Below the pieces are notes generated by a model. The model was not told where the DNA came from. It ran no database searches and saw only the letters and a program-made list of their open reading frames with translations. From the NCBI GenBank assembly GCA_002709005.1, contig PAPH01000018.1, positions 1 through 42,540 on the forward strand: DNA of 42,540 nt. The letters are read 5' to 3'. The position numbers and the translations under genes are program-made. This document shows positions 1 to 10,158 of this stretch, in pieces (positions within the stretch are counted from its first letter, which is position 1; each line of letters opens with the position of its first letter). Source of the stretch: Hyphomicrobiales bacterium (GTDB taxonomy: Bacteria; Pseudomonadota; Alphaproteobacteria; Rhizobiales; Rhizobiaceae).

Positions 1-1
1 C

Positions 2-325
2 GCCGCCGAAGGCGACGAAGCCGCAGCACCCGCCGAAGACGGCGCGGACTCCGAGGCCGCACCGGAAGATGAGGCGGTAACGACCGAGGAGCCGGCTGCG
101 GCCACCACCACGGAAGACAGCCCCGCTGCGGCAGAGCCCGCCGAAGGCACTGAAGAGGCAGCTCCGGCGGAAGAGGAAGCCACGACCGAGGACGCCGCAC
201 CGGCTGAAGATGCTGCGCCGAGCGAAGAGGCGGCTCCGGCTGCCGAGGAAGCGGCCCCCGCCGAGAGCGGTTCGGAGACCGAGGCCGCTCCCGTCGAGGA
301 AGAGGAAACCGACACCGCGCAGTAA
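2..325 (+). CDS. 3' end of an unidentified gene with an acidic Ala/Glu/Pro-rich tail
   Basis: An open frame enters from the left edge and ends at TAA 323-325, giving 107 visible residues with no start in the window. The sequence is almost only Ala, Glu, Pro, Thr and Asp, with degenerate repeats of EEAAPAE (for example near 141-265) and no hydrophobic core, so it should be a disordered, strongly negative C-terminal tail. Its codons keep high GC in the third position and an intrinsic terminator follows 52 bases later, so it is a real gene end. I do not recognise the protein. Several alphaproteobacterial proteins, including extended ribosomal proteins and FYDLN-acid family proteins, carry tails like this, but the domain that would decide lies outside the window. 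Confidence 0.7.
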   Translation, partial: AAEGDEAAAPAEDGADSEAAPEDEAVTTEEPAAATTTEDSPAAAEPAEGTEEAAPAEEEATTEDAAPAEDAAPSEEAAPAAEEAAPAESGSETEAAPVEEEETDTAQ

Positions 326-377
326 TGCGCCCTTGGCCGGGATCTCCGGCGGTACTTCAGAGACACACCATATCGAG

Positions 378-406
378 AGGCCGGGAGCGATCCCGGCCTT
401 TTCTTT
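378..406 (+). terminator. Rho-independent terminator after the left-edge gene
   Basis: A perfect 9-bp stem (AGGCCGGGA, 378-386, with TCCCGGCCT, 391-399) closes a GCGA tetraloop and is followed by a T-rich tract (TTTCTTTT). It lies 52 bases after the stop codon of the left-edge gene and about 75 bases before yejA, so it separates the two units. Confidence 0.88.
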
Positions 407-481
407 TGCCTGCATGCCGCCAAACGCCTGTATTCAGCCGCATTATCGGTTAAGCTTGCCGAAAGCCAACCGGAGAAGCTC

Positions 482-2314
482 ATGACATCCAGACCGCGTC
501 TTTCCATATGCCTCACCGTTCTCGGCCTTGCGTTCTCCGTATGCACCGCAAACGCCGAGGGAGACTGGAAACACGCCACCGCCCTGATGGGAGAGCCGAA
601 ATACGAAAAGGGCTTCGAACGGTTCGACTACGTCAATCCCGATGCGCCCAAGGGCGGTGAACTCAGGATGTCGGAGGAAGGCACCTTCGACACCTTCAAC
701 CAGGTTCTGGCCAGGGGCGATACCGCGGTCGGTCTCAGCCTGGTCTTCGACACGCTTATGGTCCCCAGCGAGGAGGAGGTCAGCGTCTCCTACGGCCTGG
801 TCGCCGAGGGCGTATCCTTTCCCGACGACATCTCCGAAGCCACCTTCCGCATCCGCGAGGAGGCGAAATGGGCCGACGGTGAGCCGATCACACCCGAGGA
901 CGTGATCTTCAGCTTCGAAAGCTACAAGACGCACAATCCGCTGCAGGCGAGCTACTACGTCCATGTCGTTTCGGCGGAAAAAACCGGCGAGCGCGACGTC
1001 ACCTTCACCTTCGACGAGACGAACAACAAGGAACTGCCGCAGATCCTCGGCCAGTTGACGGTGGTGCCAAAACACTGGTGGGAAGGCGAGAGAGAAAACG
1101 GCGGCGAGCGCGACATCTCGAAGACCACGCTCGAACCGGTCATGGGGTCGGGCCCCTACCGCATCGCCTCGTTCTCCCCCGGCTCGACGATCCGCTACGA
1201 ATTGCGCGACGACTACTGGGCAAAGGATCTCAACGTCAATGTCGGACGGAACAATTTCGGCACCATCAGCTACACCTATTTCGCCGACTCCAATGTCGAA
1301 CTCGAGGCCTTCCGCGCCGGCAATGTCGACTTCCGCCAGGAGAATTCGGCGAGCCGCTGGGCCACCGCCTACGACTTCCCGGACGTTCAGAGCGGCAAGG
1401 TGATCCGCGAGGAGATCGAGAACCCGCTGCGCGCCACCGGCATCATGCAGGCGATGGCACCGAACATGCGGCGCGAGAAATTCCAGGACGAGCGGGTACG
1501 CCGCGCGCTCAACTACGCCTTCGACTTCGAGACGCTCAACCACAATCTGGCCTATGACGGGCTGACCCGCATCGACAGTTTCTTCTGGGGTACCGAACTC
1601 GCCTCCTCCGGCCTTCCCGCAGGTCGCGAGAAGGAAATCCTCGAAGGGCTAAAGGACAAGGTGCCGGAGGAAGTCTTCACCACGCCCTACGAGAATCCGG
1701 TCGGAGGCGATCCGCAGAAGCTGCGCTCCAACCTGCGCGAGGCGCTCAAGCTGTTCAAGGAAGCCGGCTACGAACTGAAGGTCAACAAGCTCGTCAATTC
1801 GGAAAGCGGCGAGCAGTTCGGGTTCGAGATCCTGCTGCAGAGCGCTTCCTTCGAGCGCTCCGTGCTGCCCTATGTGAACGACCTGAAACGGATCGGGATC
1901 GATGCGCGCATACGCACGGTCGACACCGCGCAGTACACCAACCGCGTCCGCAGCTTCGACTATGACCTGATCTGGGTCGTCTGGGCGCAATCGCTCAACC
2001 CCGGCAACGAACAGTACAACTACTGGGGCTCGAAATCGGTCGATATCGAGGGCAGCCGCAACTATGTCGGCATTTCCGATCCGGCGATCGACGAACTGAT
2101 CCCCCGCATCGTGTATGCCGACGATCGTGACGAACTGGTCGCGCTCACCCGCGCGCTCGACCGGATACTGCTGGCCCATCATTACGTGGTGCCGCTGTTC
2201 TATTCCCGGGCGGTCAAGGTCGCCTACCGCAATACCATCGCCCACCCCTCAGAACTCCCCTATTACGGCCTCGGTTTCCCGGATGCATGGTGGTCGAAGC
2301 AGGCCGGCGACTGA
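482..2314 (+). CDS. yejA: YejA-type periplasmic oligopeptide/microcin C binding protein
   Basis: Periplasmic receptor of the Yej ABC importer (solute-binding family 5), which delivers oligopeptides and, in enterobacteria, microcin C to YejB/YejE/YejF. The 610 residues match the family length. A signal peptide covers residues 1-25 (cut after ANA). The mature start, with the DYVNPDAPKGGELRMS segment near residues 50-65, is typical of YejA. The ATG is set by GGAG at 472-475, six bases upstream. The permease and ATPase genes follow on the same strand, but after a gap of 145 bases, whereas the later genes overlap. In Sinorhizobium meliloti the homologous importer is linked to resistance to host NCR peptides. 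Whether that applies here is inference. Confidence 0.93.
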   Translation: MTSRPRLSICLTVLGLAFSVCTANAEGDWKHATALMGEPKYEKGFERFDYVNPDAPKGGELRMSEEGTFDTFNQVLARGDTAVGLSLVFDTLMVPSEEEVSVSYGLVAEGVSFPDDISEATFRIREEAKWADGEPITPEDVIFSFESYKTHNPLQASYYVHVVSAEKTGERDVTFTFDETNNKELPQILGQLTVVPKHWWEGERENGGERDISKTTLEPVMGSGPYRIASFSPGSTIRYELRDDYWAKDLNVNVGRNNFGTISYTYFADSNVELEAFRAGNVDFRQENSASRWATAYDFPDVQSGKVIREEIENPLRATGIMQAMAPNMRREKFQDERVRRALNYAFDFETLNHNLAYDGLTRIDSFFWGTELASSGLPAGREKEILEGLKDKVPEEVFTTPYENPVGGDPQKLRSNLREALKLFKEAGYELKVNKLVNSESGEQFGFEILLQSASFERSVLPYVNDLKRIGIDARIRTVDTAQYTNRVRSFDYDLIWVVWAQSLNPGNEQYNYWGSKSVDIEGSRNYVGISDPAIDELIPRIVYADDRDELVALTRALDRILLAHHYVVPLFYSRAVKVAYRNTIAHPSELPYYGLGFPDAWWSKQAGD

Positions 2315-2434
2315 TCGGTGCTTGCATTGGGCTTTGGCTTCGATTCCAAATGCCGGGAACCGAATCACGCGGACGGGACGAATTGAGGACGCATTTTCTC
2401 GACAGCGCGGCGCTTGCCACGCGCCCTTGGGCCA

Positions 2435-2450
2435 CACTCCCGCTGGAGTG
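2435..2450 (+). promoter_or_regulatory. Hairpin covering the yejB ribosome binding site
   Basis: CACTCC (2435-2440) pairs perfectly with GGAGTG (2445-2450) around a CGCT loop. The GGAG in the right arm is the only good Shine-Dalgarno match before the yejB ATG at 2460, so folding would hide it. It may be a translational brake that lowers permease output relative to the binding protein. This is inferred from sequence only. Confidence 0.35.
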
Positions 2451-2459
2451 CGCTAGCTG

Positions 2460-3551
2460 ATGGGCGGCTATATTCTCAGACGTCTGCTGCTGATGATCCC
2501 GACGCTGATCGGCATCATGGCGATCTCGTTCACCGTCGTGCAGTTCGCCCCGGGCGGACCGGTCGAGCAGGTGATCGCCGAACTCACCGGTCAGGGCAAC
2601 AACACGACCGAACGCATTTCCGGCGGCAATGACCTGCAGGGCGCGGCGTTCAACGAGGATTTCAATTCCCAGTACCGCGGCGCGCAAGGGCTCGATCCCG
2701 AGTTCATCAAGTCGCTCGAAAAGCAGTTCGGCTTCGACAAGCCGCCGCTCGAGCGTTTTCTTGGAATGCTGTGGGATTATGCCCGCTTCGATTTCGGCGA
2801 GAGCTTCTTCCGCAATATCGACGTGATCGACCTGATCGCCGAGAAATTGCCGGTCTCGATCTCGCTCGGGGTCTGGATCCTGCTTCTGTCCTACGGGATC
2901 TCCATCCCGCTCGGCATCCGCAAGGCGGTCAGCGACGGATCGCGCTTCGATGTCTGGACCTCCGGCGTCATCATCATCGCCTATGCGGTGCCCGGCTTCC
3001 TGTTCGGCATCCTGCTGATCGTGCTGTTTGCCGGCGGTTCCTTCCTCGACTGGTTCCCGCTGCGCGGCCTGACATCGGACAACTGGGCCTCGCTGTCCTG
3101 GCCCGAGAAGATCGTCGACTATTTCTGGCACCTCACCCTGCCCCTGATCTCGCTGGCGCTCGCCGCCTTCGCGACCACGACGCTTCTGACCAAGAACTCG
3201 TTCATCGACGAGATCCGCAAGCAGTATGTGACCACCGCGCGCGCCAAGGGCCTGGGCGAGCGGAAGGTGCTCTACGGCCACGTCTTCCGCAACGCCATGC
3301 TCATCATCATCGCCGGCTTTCCGGGTGCCTTCATCACCGCCTTCTTCTCTGGATCGCTGTTGATCGAGACCATCTTCTCGCTCGACGGCCTTGGCCGGCT
3401 CGGCTTCGACAGCGTGGTCAAGCGCGACTATCCAGTGGTCTTCGCCACCCTCTACATCTTCTCGCTGATGGGGCTCGTGGTGGGTCTGGTCTCCGACCTG
3501 ATCTACACCTGGGTCGATCCCCGCATCGACTTCGAGCGGAGGGACGTGTGA
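2460..3551 (+). CDS. yejB: YejB, inner-membrane permease of the Yej peptide importer
   Basis: One of the two transmembrane subunits of the oligopeptide/microcin C ABC importer. The 363 residues open with the usual RRLLLMIPTLIGIMAISF membrane helix. A periplasmic insert follows (about 40-130), then five further hydrophobic segments. The cytoplasmic EAA loop that docks on the ATPase (TTARAKGLGERKVLYGHVFR) is near residues 256-275. The insert between helix 1 and the core is typical of YejB. The stop overlaps the start of yejE (TGATG), so the two permeases are translationally coupled. Confidence 0.94.
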   Translation: MGGYILRRLLLMIPTLIGIMAISFTVVQFAPGGPVEQVIAELTGQGNNTTERISGGNDLQGAAFNEDFNSQYRGAQGLDPEFIKSLEKQFGFDKPPLERFLGMLWDYARFDFGESFFRNIDVIDLIAEKLPVSISLGVWILLLSYGISIPLGIRKAVSDGSRFDVWTSGVIIIAYAVPGFLFGILLIVLFAGGSFLDWFPLRGLTSDNWASLSWPEKIVDYFWHLTLPLISLALAAFATTTLLTKNSFIDEIRKQYVTTARAKGLGERKVLYGHVFRNAMLIIIAGFPGAFITAFFSGSLLIETIFSLDGLGRLGFDSVVKRDYPVVFATLYIFSLMGLVVGLVSDLIYTWVDPRIDFERRDV

Positions 3552-4695
3552 TGAGCACCGCCTTCGACATGTCGGAAGCCACCGCCCCCACCGGCCGCCC
3601 CAAGGGCTGGCTGTCGCCGATGAACAAGCGCCGCTGGTCGAATTTCAAGGCCAACCGGCGCGGCTACTGGTCGTTGTGGATCTTCCTTGTCCTCTTCGGG
3701 CTTTCGCTGGTCGCCGAGCTGATCGCCAACGACAAGCCGATCGTCGCCTCCTACAACGGCGAGATCCTGTTTCCGGTGTTCGTCGACTATCCGGAGGAAA
3801 AATTCGGGGGGTTCCTCGCCGAGACCAATTACCGCGATCCGTACATCAGCGACGAGATCGAGGCCAATGGCTGGATGATCTGGCCGCCGATCCGCTATTC
3901 GTTCCTGACCGCCAATTCCTATATTCCGCATTCCGCGCCGACAGCTCCGTTCTGGACGATGAGCCGGGAGGAATATTGTTCGGGCTACCCGCAGGGCGTC
4001 GATGATCCCGGATGCAACTGGCACAATCTCAACTGGCTCGGCACCGACGACCAGGCGCGCGACGTACTCGCCCGAATGATCTACGGATTCCGCATCTCGG
4101 TCCTGTTCGGGCTGGCGCTCACCTTCTTCTCGGCGATCATCGGCGTCGCCTCGGGCGCGGTGCAGGGCTTCTTCGGCGGCTGGACCGACCTTTTGATGCA
4201 GCGCTTCATCGAGGTCTGGTCCTCCATGCCGGTTCTCTACGTGCTCCTCATCATCGCCGCCGTGCTGCCGCCGGGCTTCTGGGTGCTGCTCGGGATCATG
4301 CTTCTGTTCTCATGGACCGCCTTCGTGGGCGTGGTGCGTGCGGAATTCCTGCGCGCGCGCAATTTCGAATATGTGAATGCGGCCCGCGCGCTCGGCATCG
4401 GCAACACGACGATCATGTACCGGCACCTTTTGCCCAACGCTATGGTGGCCACACTGACCTTCCTGCCGTTCATTCTCTCGGGCTCGATCACCACGCTGAC
4501 CTCGCTCGACTTCCTCGGTTTCGGACTGCCGCCCGGCTCGCCGTCGCTTGGGGAAATGATCGCACAGGGCAAGCGCAATCTTCAGGCGCCCTGGCTGGGG
4601 CTCACCGCCTTCTTCTCGATCTCCATCATGCTGTCGCTTTTGATCTTCGTCGGTGAAGCCACGCGCGACGCCTTCGACCCGAGGAAGACGTTCCG

Positions 4696-4699
<4 letters not shown>
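3551..4699 (+). CDS. yejE: YejE, second permease of the Yej peptide importer
   Basis: Partner transmembrane subunit of YejB (382 residues). After a basic N-terminus (KRRWSNFKANRRGYWS), which is characteristic of DppC/OppC-like permeases, comes one membrane helix. A periplasmic domain follows, ending at the LGTDDQARDVLARMIYG segment that precedes the transport core. The EAA loop (YVNAARALGIGNTTIMYRHL) is near residues 273-293. The ATG at 3551 is chosen because it overlaps the yejB stop and gives the family N-terminus. The open frame extends further upstream inside yejB, but that part is only a shadow. The TGA overlaps the GTG start of yejF. Confidence 0.94.
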
Positions 4700-6339
<1,640 letters not shown>

Positions 6340-6343
6340 GACG

Positions 6344-7297
6344 ATGAACGACGAACGCATTCTCCTGTCGGTCACCGGCTGGGATCCGGACATCTGGGTC
6401 CGTGAACTCAACAGACACACTCCGGGGCGCGAAATCGTGCTCGAGCCCGATGGCGCGGACGACCCCTCGATCCGCTATGCTGTGGTGTGGAAACAGCCCG
6501 AGGGGCTTCTCTCCAACCTGCCGAGACTGAAGGCGATTTTCTCGCTCGGCGCCGGCGTCGACCATGTCTTCAAGGACACCACGCTACCCGATGTGCCGAT
6601 CGCGCGGATCGTCTCGCCCGATCTGACCGCCCGGATGAGCGAATATGTCGTCTGGCGGGTGCTCGACCATCACCGGTTCGGCCCGCTCTACCGGTCGCAA
6701 CAGGATGCCCGCATCTGGAACGAGTTGCGCGACCAGGCCTCCGCCGACGAGGTGACGGTGGGGATCATGGGGCTCGGCGAACTGGGCCGGGATTCGGCAA
6801 ACAAGCTCAAGGCCCTCGGCTTCGAGATCACCGGCTGGTCGCGCCGTCCGCAACGTGTTGAGGGCGTCACCTGCTATACCGGACAGGAAGGTTTCGGCGA
6901 TTTTCTGGCATCGGCCAACATCTTCGTGGTGCTGCTGCCGCTGACCGGCGAGACGCGCGGCATTCTCAATCTCGATACCATCCGGCGGATGACCCGGCGG
7001 GATCATTTCGGCGCGCCGGTTCTCATCAATGCCGGACGCGGCGGACTGCAGGTCGAAACCGATATTCTGACCGCGCTCGACGAAGGGCTTCTGAGCGCCG
7101 TCTCGCTCGACGTCTTCGAGACAGAGCCGCTGGCTGAGGAAAGCCCGCTCTGGGCGCACGCGAAGGTGACTATCACACCGCATGCAGCGGCCGCCTCGAG
7201 CCCGAAGAAGCTCGCCGGACCGATTGTCGCGCAGATGAAGGCCTGTGACCGCGGCGAGCCGCTGACCAATCTGGTCGATAAAGACGCCGGCTACTGA
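6344..7297 (+). CDS. ghrA: GhrA-like glyoxylate/hydroxypyruvate reductase
   Basis: NAD(P)H-dependent D-2-hydroxyacid dehydrogenase of the GhrA group, expected to reduce glyoxylate to glycolate and hydroxypyruvate to D-glycerate in the cytoplasm. The dinucleotide-binding loop GIMGLGELG is at residues 140-148. The catalytic triad of the superfamily is present: Arg232 (NAGRGG), Glu261 (ETEPL) and His280 (TPHAAAAS). The 317-residue length fits GhrA. The gene starts four bases after yejF and is probably transcribed with the yej operon, although no functional link is evident. Exact substrate preference cannot be read from the sequence. Confidence 0.85.
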   Translation: MNDERILLSVTGWDPDIWVRELNRHTPGREIVLEPDGADDPSIRYAVVWKQPEGLLSNLPRLKAIFSLGAGVDHVFKDTTLPDVPIARIVSPDLTARMSEYVVWRVLDHHRFGPLYRSQQDARIWNELRDQASADEVTVGIMGLGELGRDSANKLKALGFEITGWSRRPQRVEGVTCYTGQEGFGDFLASANIFVVLLPLTGETRGILNLDTIRRMTRRDHFGAPVLINAGRGGLQVETDILTALDEGLLSAVSLDVFETEPLAEESPLWAHAKVTITPHAAAASSPKKLAGPIVAQMKACDRGEPLTNLVDKDAGY

Positions 7298-7300
7298 AAT

Positions 7301-8170
7301 TCAGGCAAAGACCCGGCGATATCCGGTCGGCGGGCCGTAGAGCGCCGCGATGCGCGCAATCGCGCCGGCCAGAGGCTCACGCGTGACCGTCATCGTGCCG
7401 CCCGAGGCATGGAGCAGCGTCTTGCCATCATCCTCGATGAAGCCGACATGGCCCTTCCAGAAGACGAGATCGCCGCGTTGAAGGCCGTCCCTTTCCGGAT
7501 CGATGGCCGAACCGAGCCACTTGGCCTGCATGTCGGAATCGCGCGGCGCGGCGTAGCCGGTCATGGCGAAAGCCGTCTGGACCAGGCCCGAACAGTCGAT
7601 GCCGAAGCCCGAGCGCCCGCCCCAGAGATAGGGGGTTTGAAGAAAGAGCGTCGCGACCGCCACGGCGTCCCCGTCCGCAGCCCCATCGAGCGGGCGGCAA
7701 TGGGAGGCGATCACCGCCTCGCCGCTTTCGAGCAGAAGATAGCGGGTGTCGCGGGTCACCGTATCACCCACCACATCGAGCCGGCTTCCCATGGAGAGCG
7801 CGGCGGCGACGGGAAATTTCAGGTCCGGGCCGGGATAGAGAAAGGTCCGGGGTGTGGTCACGATATGGGTCGCCTCGCCCTGCCCCGAGACCAGCGCCGC
7901 ATCGGAGACATAGCCGACGTAATCGTCCGCGTCGCACTTGATCCACGCCCAGCCCTCCTGGCGGTCGAAGACGCGGACCGTTTCGCCGTACAGGATCTGG
8001 CTGTCGATGCCGGCGGAGGGATCGGGACGCGGCCTGATATCGGCGAGCGGGGCAATGAGGCGGGCGGGCTCTCCCTCCACGAAGCGTTCCGCCTCCACCT
8101 TCCCACGCAGGGCGGTCTCGGCGAGGTCGGGCCGAAAGGCGTGAAGCCTGCGATCGAGATCGCCGCTCAC
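7301..8170 (-). CDS. NlpC/P60 cell-wall peptidase with N-terminal SH3-like domains
   Basis: Predicted cysteine peptidase cutting peptide bonds in peptidoglycan stems. Residues 35-160 hold two SH3-like segments (VRVFDRQEGWAWIKCDADDY is part of the first). The NlpC/P60 domain fills 165-289, with Cys193 (IDCSGLV), His241 (GHVGFI) and His254 (LLHASGG) as the likely triad. No signal peptide is visible, so it may act on recycled muropeptides in the cytoplasm, as proposed for related murein-peptide amidases. It starts with GTG at 8170, overlapping the MarR stop (GTGA), so the two are co-translated. It converges with ghrA, with only three bases between the stops. Confidence 0.85.
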   Translation of the reverse strand: MSGDLDRRLHAFRPDLAETALRGKVEAERFVEGEPARLIAPLADIRPRPDPSAGIDSQILYGETVRVFDRQEGWAWIKCDADDYVGYVSDAALVSGQGEATHIVTTPRTFLYPGPDLKFPVAAALSMGSRLDVVGDTVTRDTRYLLLESGEAVIASHCRPLDGAADGDAVAVATLFLQTPYLWGGRSGFGIDCSGLVQTAFAMTGYAAPRDSDMQAKWLGSAIDPERDGLQRGDLVFWKGHVGFIEDDGKTLLHASGGTMTVTREPLAGAIARIAALYGPPTGYRRVFA

Positions 8171-8532
8171 GGCATCACCCCGTCGCGCGGCAGGCTGGCC
8201 GCCTCGCGGATGATGATGTCACCGAGCTTTTCCACGAAAAGCGCACCTTCAACCGTGCGCTTGATGATGACGTTGCGGCGGTCGCGCTCGTCACGCACGC
8301 GCCGGACGAGGCCCATATTCCCCATCGTGTCGAGCGCGCGGGTGATCACCGGCTTGGTCACGTCGAGCTTGGCGGCCAGTCCCCGCACGGTGTGCGGCGG
8401 CGGTTTGAGATAGATATGGAGCAGGATGACCAGTTGCCGCATCGTCAGATCCGGCCCGACCAGCTCGAGCTGGGCCAGTGTCGCCGAATGCCAGAGCCCC
8501 AGAGCCTGGGACGGTTTGAGGTCGATCGACAT
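8167..8532 (-). CDS. Small MarR-family transcription regulator
   Basis: A 121-residue protein with a MarR winged helix-turn-helix. TVRGLAAKLDVTKPVITRAL (about 48-67) is the recognition unit and RRVRDERDRRNVII (about 77-90) is the wing. It has no extra domain, and the ligand is unknown. It lies between the M17 aminopeptidase gene, 68 bases upstream on the same strand, and the NlpC/P60 gene it overlaps, so it may control peptide or murein turnover. A short palindrome 22-33 bases before its start could be an autoregulatory operator. Confidence 0.8.
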   Translation of the reverse strand: MSIDLKPSQALGLWHSATLAQLELVGPDLTMRQLVILLHIYLKPPPHTVRGLAAKLDVTKPVITRALDTMGNMGLVRRVRDERDRRNVIIKRTVEGALFVEKLGDIIIREAASLPRDGVMP

Positions 8533-8553
8533 CGAATCCGCCGCGCGATTCGT

Positions 8554-8565
8554 TACGGTTCCGTA
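8554..8565. promoter_or_regulatory. Candidate MarR operator palindrome
   Basis: TACGG and CCGTA form a perfect inverted repeat around two bases, in the short gap between the aminopeptidase stop (8601) and the MarR start (8532). MarR proteins commonly bind such palindromes in front of their own gene. The arms are only 5 bp long, so chance occurrence is possible. Confidence 0.3.
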
Positions 8566-8600
8566 TCATGTTTTCCGATGACGGCTGTTTTAGCAACCCC

Positions 8601-9998
8601 TTACGCGGAATTTCGGCCGTATCGCTCCTTCATCACCCGATAGAGCGCCCGGATGCCCTGCGCCTGCCCGCCCACGGGTGCATGCGGCTGGGCCTTGGGC
8701 GTCCAGCCGAAGATGTCGAGATGGCACCACGGAATGTCCTTCTCGACGAAGCGCCGAAGGAAAAGCGCCGCGGTGATCGAGCCCGCGAACCCGCCAGCCG
8801 GCGCATTGGTGATGTCGGCGGCCGGCACGTCGAGCATGGATTCGTAGGGCTGGTAGAGCGGCAGCCGCCAGAGCGGATCCGACACGGCGGAGGCAGCACC
8901 GGCGAGATCGGCGGACAAAGCTTCGTCATCGGTATAATAGGGCGGCAAATCCGGCCCCAGCGCAACGCGCGCAGCCCCCGTCAGGGTCGCCATGTCGATC
9001 AGCAGTTCCGGCCTGTCCTCGCAGGCGTAAGCGAGCGCATCGCCAAGCACCAGCCGGCCCTCGGCATCGGTATTGTCGATCTGGACGCTCACTCCCTTGC
9101 GGCTCCTCAGGATGTCGCCGGGCCGGAAGGCGTTGCCGGAGACCGAGTTCTCCACTGCCGGAACGAGGACGCGGAGATCCACGTCGAGCCCGGCATCCAT
9201 GATCATCAGCGTAAGGCCAAGCACGTTGGCGGCCCCGCCCATGTCCTTCTTCATCAAGAGCATCGAGGAGGCCGGCTTGAGGTCGAGGCCGCCGGTATCG
9301 AAACAGACCCCCTTGCCGACCAGCGTCACTTTCGGCGCGCCGGCCTTGCCCCAGCGCATTTCGAGGAGCCGCGGCGCGTCGGCAGCTGCCCGGCCGACGG
9401 CATGGATCATCGGGAAATTCTGTTCGAGCAGTTCATCGCCCGCGATCACGTTGATCGCCGCGCCATAATGGCTGCCGAGCGCACGGAAGACATCTTCCAG
9501 GGCAGCCGGGCCGAGATCGTTGGCCGGGGTGTTGATGAGATCGCGGGCGAGATCGACGCCGGATGCGATGCGCGCGAGATCGTCGGCGTCCACGCTATCG
9601 GCGAGCGCCAGCCGGCCGCGTTCGGCGCCCGGCTTTTTATAGCTTTCGAACCGGTAACCGCCGAGCGCCACAGCAAGCGAATCACGCGCCGGATTCTCCG
9701 AGCCTTCAAGGCGCCACAGGCCCGCGGGAAGCGCTGCGGCGAGCTTTCCCGTGGCGAAGGGATGGGCGGTGGACGCCTCGCCGGTTCCGAACAGGCATCC
9801 GGCAAGTTCGCCATTGGCGCCAGGCACCAGAAGATGGTGGCCTTCGGCGCCGGAAAAGCCCGCGTTCCGGGCCCAGGCGGCGGCTTCGGCCGGAAGGCCC
9901 GAAGTTTCCACAGCGCCCTTGGCGACGAGCCAGACCGGGCGGCTTTCGCCCTCGGAGACAGCCGGATATTCGCGTTTGATGAACTGGTAGGGCGCCAT
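8601..9998 (-). CDS. Leucyl aminopeptidase family (M17) metallopeptidase
   Basis: Cytoplasmic dinuclear-metal aminopeptidase that removes N-terminal residues from peptides. The 465 residues have an N-terminal domain and the M17 catalytic core. Diagnostic segments are VGKGVCFDTGGLDLK (about 227-241), KKDMGGAANV (about 250-259) and NTDAEGRL (309-316), which supply the metal ligands and the catalytic Lys/Arg. Length is close to PepA/PepB (about 460-500). The start at 9998 has AGGAG nine bases upstream. A MarR and a P60 peptidase gene follow on the same strand, as in other rhizobia. Whether it is PepA-like or PepB-like is unresolved. Confidence 0.9.
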   Translation of the reverse strand: MAPYQFIKREYPAVSEGESRPVWLVAKGAVETSGLPAEAAAWARNAGFSGAEGHHLLVPGANGELAGCLFGTGEASTAHPFATGKLAAALPAGLWRLEGSENPARDSLAVALGGYRFESYKKPGAERGRLALADSVDADDLARIASGVDLARDLINTPANDLGPAALEDVFRALGSHYGAAINVIAGDELLEQNFPMIHAVGRAAADAPRLLEMRWGKAGAPKVTLVGKGVCFDTGGLDLKPASSMLLMKKDMGGAANVLGLTLMIMDAGLDVDLRVLVPAVENSVSGNAFRPGDILRSRKGVSVQIDNTDAEGRLVLGDALAYACEDRPELLIDMATLTGAARVALGPDLPPYYTDDEALSADLAGAASAVSDPLWRLPLYQPYESMLDVPAADITNAPAGGFAGSITAALFLRRFVEKDIPWCHLDIFGWTPKAQPHAPVGGQAQGIRALYRVMKERYGRNSA

Positions 9999-10044
9999 GC
10001 GGCTTCGCTCCTGAATGCGTGTGGGGAGACTGCTTCGCGGGTTT

Positions 10045-10060
10045 GTTAACCGTTGGTTAG
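10045..10060 (-). promoter_or_regulatory. CtrA-like box upstream of tadD
   Basis: Read on the minus strand the site is CTAA-N7-TTAAC, matching eight of nine positions of the CtrA consensus TTAA-N7-TTAAC. A further TTAAC half-site follows at 10063-10067. It lies about 100 bases before the tadD ATG, in a short AT-rich patch of otherwise GC-rich DNA. Functional binding is inferred. Confidence 0.5.
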
Positions 10061-10158
10061 GGTTAACAGATTATTGCTCACGGAGGGAACATGGCGATGC
10101 GCGGTTTTTGCATTCCGGACATTTTGCGGGATCGGCGTCGCGGACAGGGATTTCACGC

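Noticed and set aside
173..265. GC-rich repeats in the left-edge gene considered as a DNA repeat element
   Set aside because: They are in frame and explained by the repetitive acidic protein tail.
8568..10049. A 493-codon open frame antisense to the M17 aminopeptidase gene
   Set aside because: The aminopeptidase has all catalytic motifs; the antisense frame has none and has shadow-type composition.
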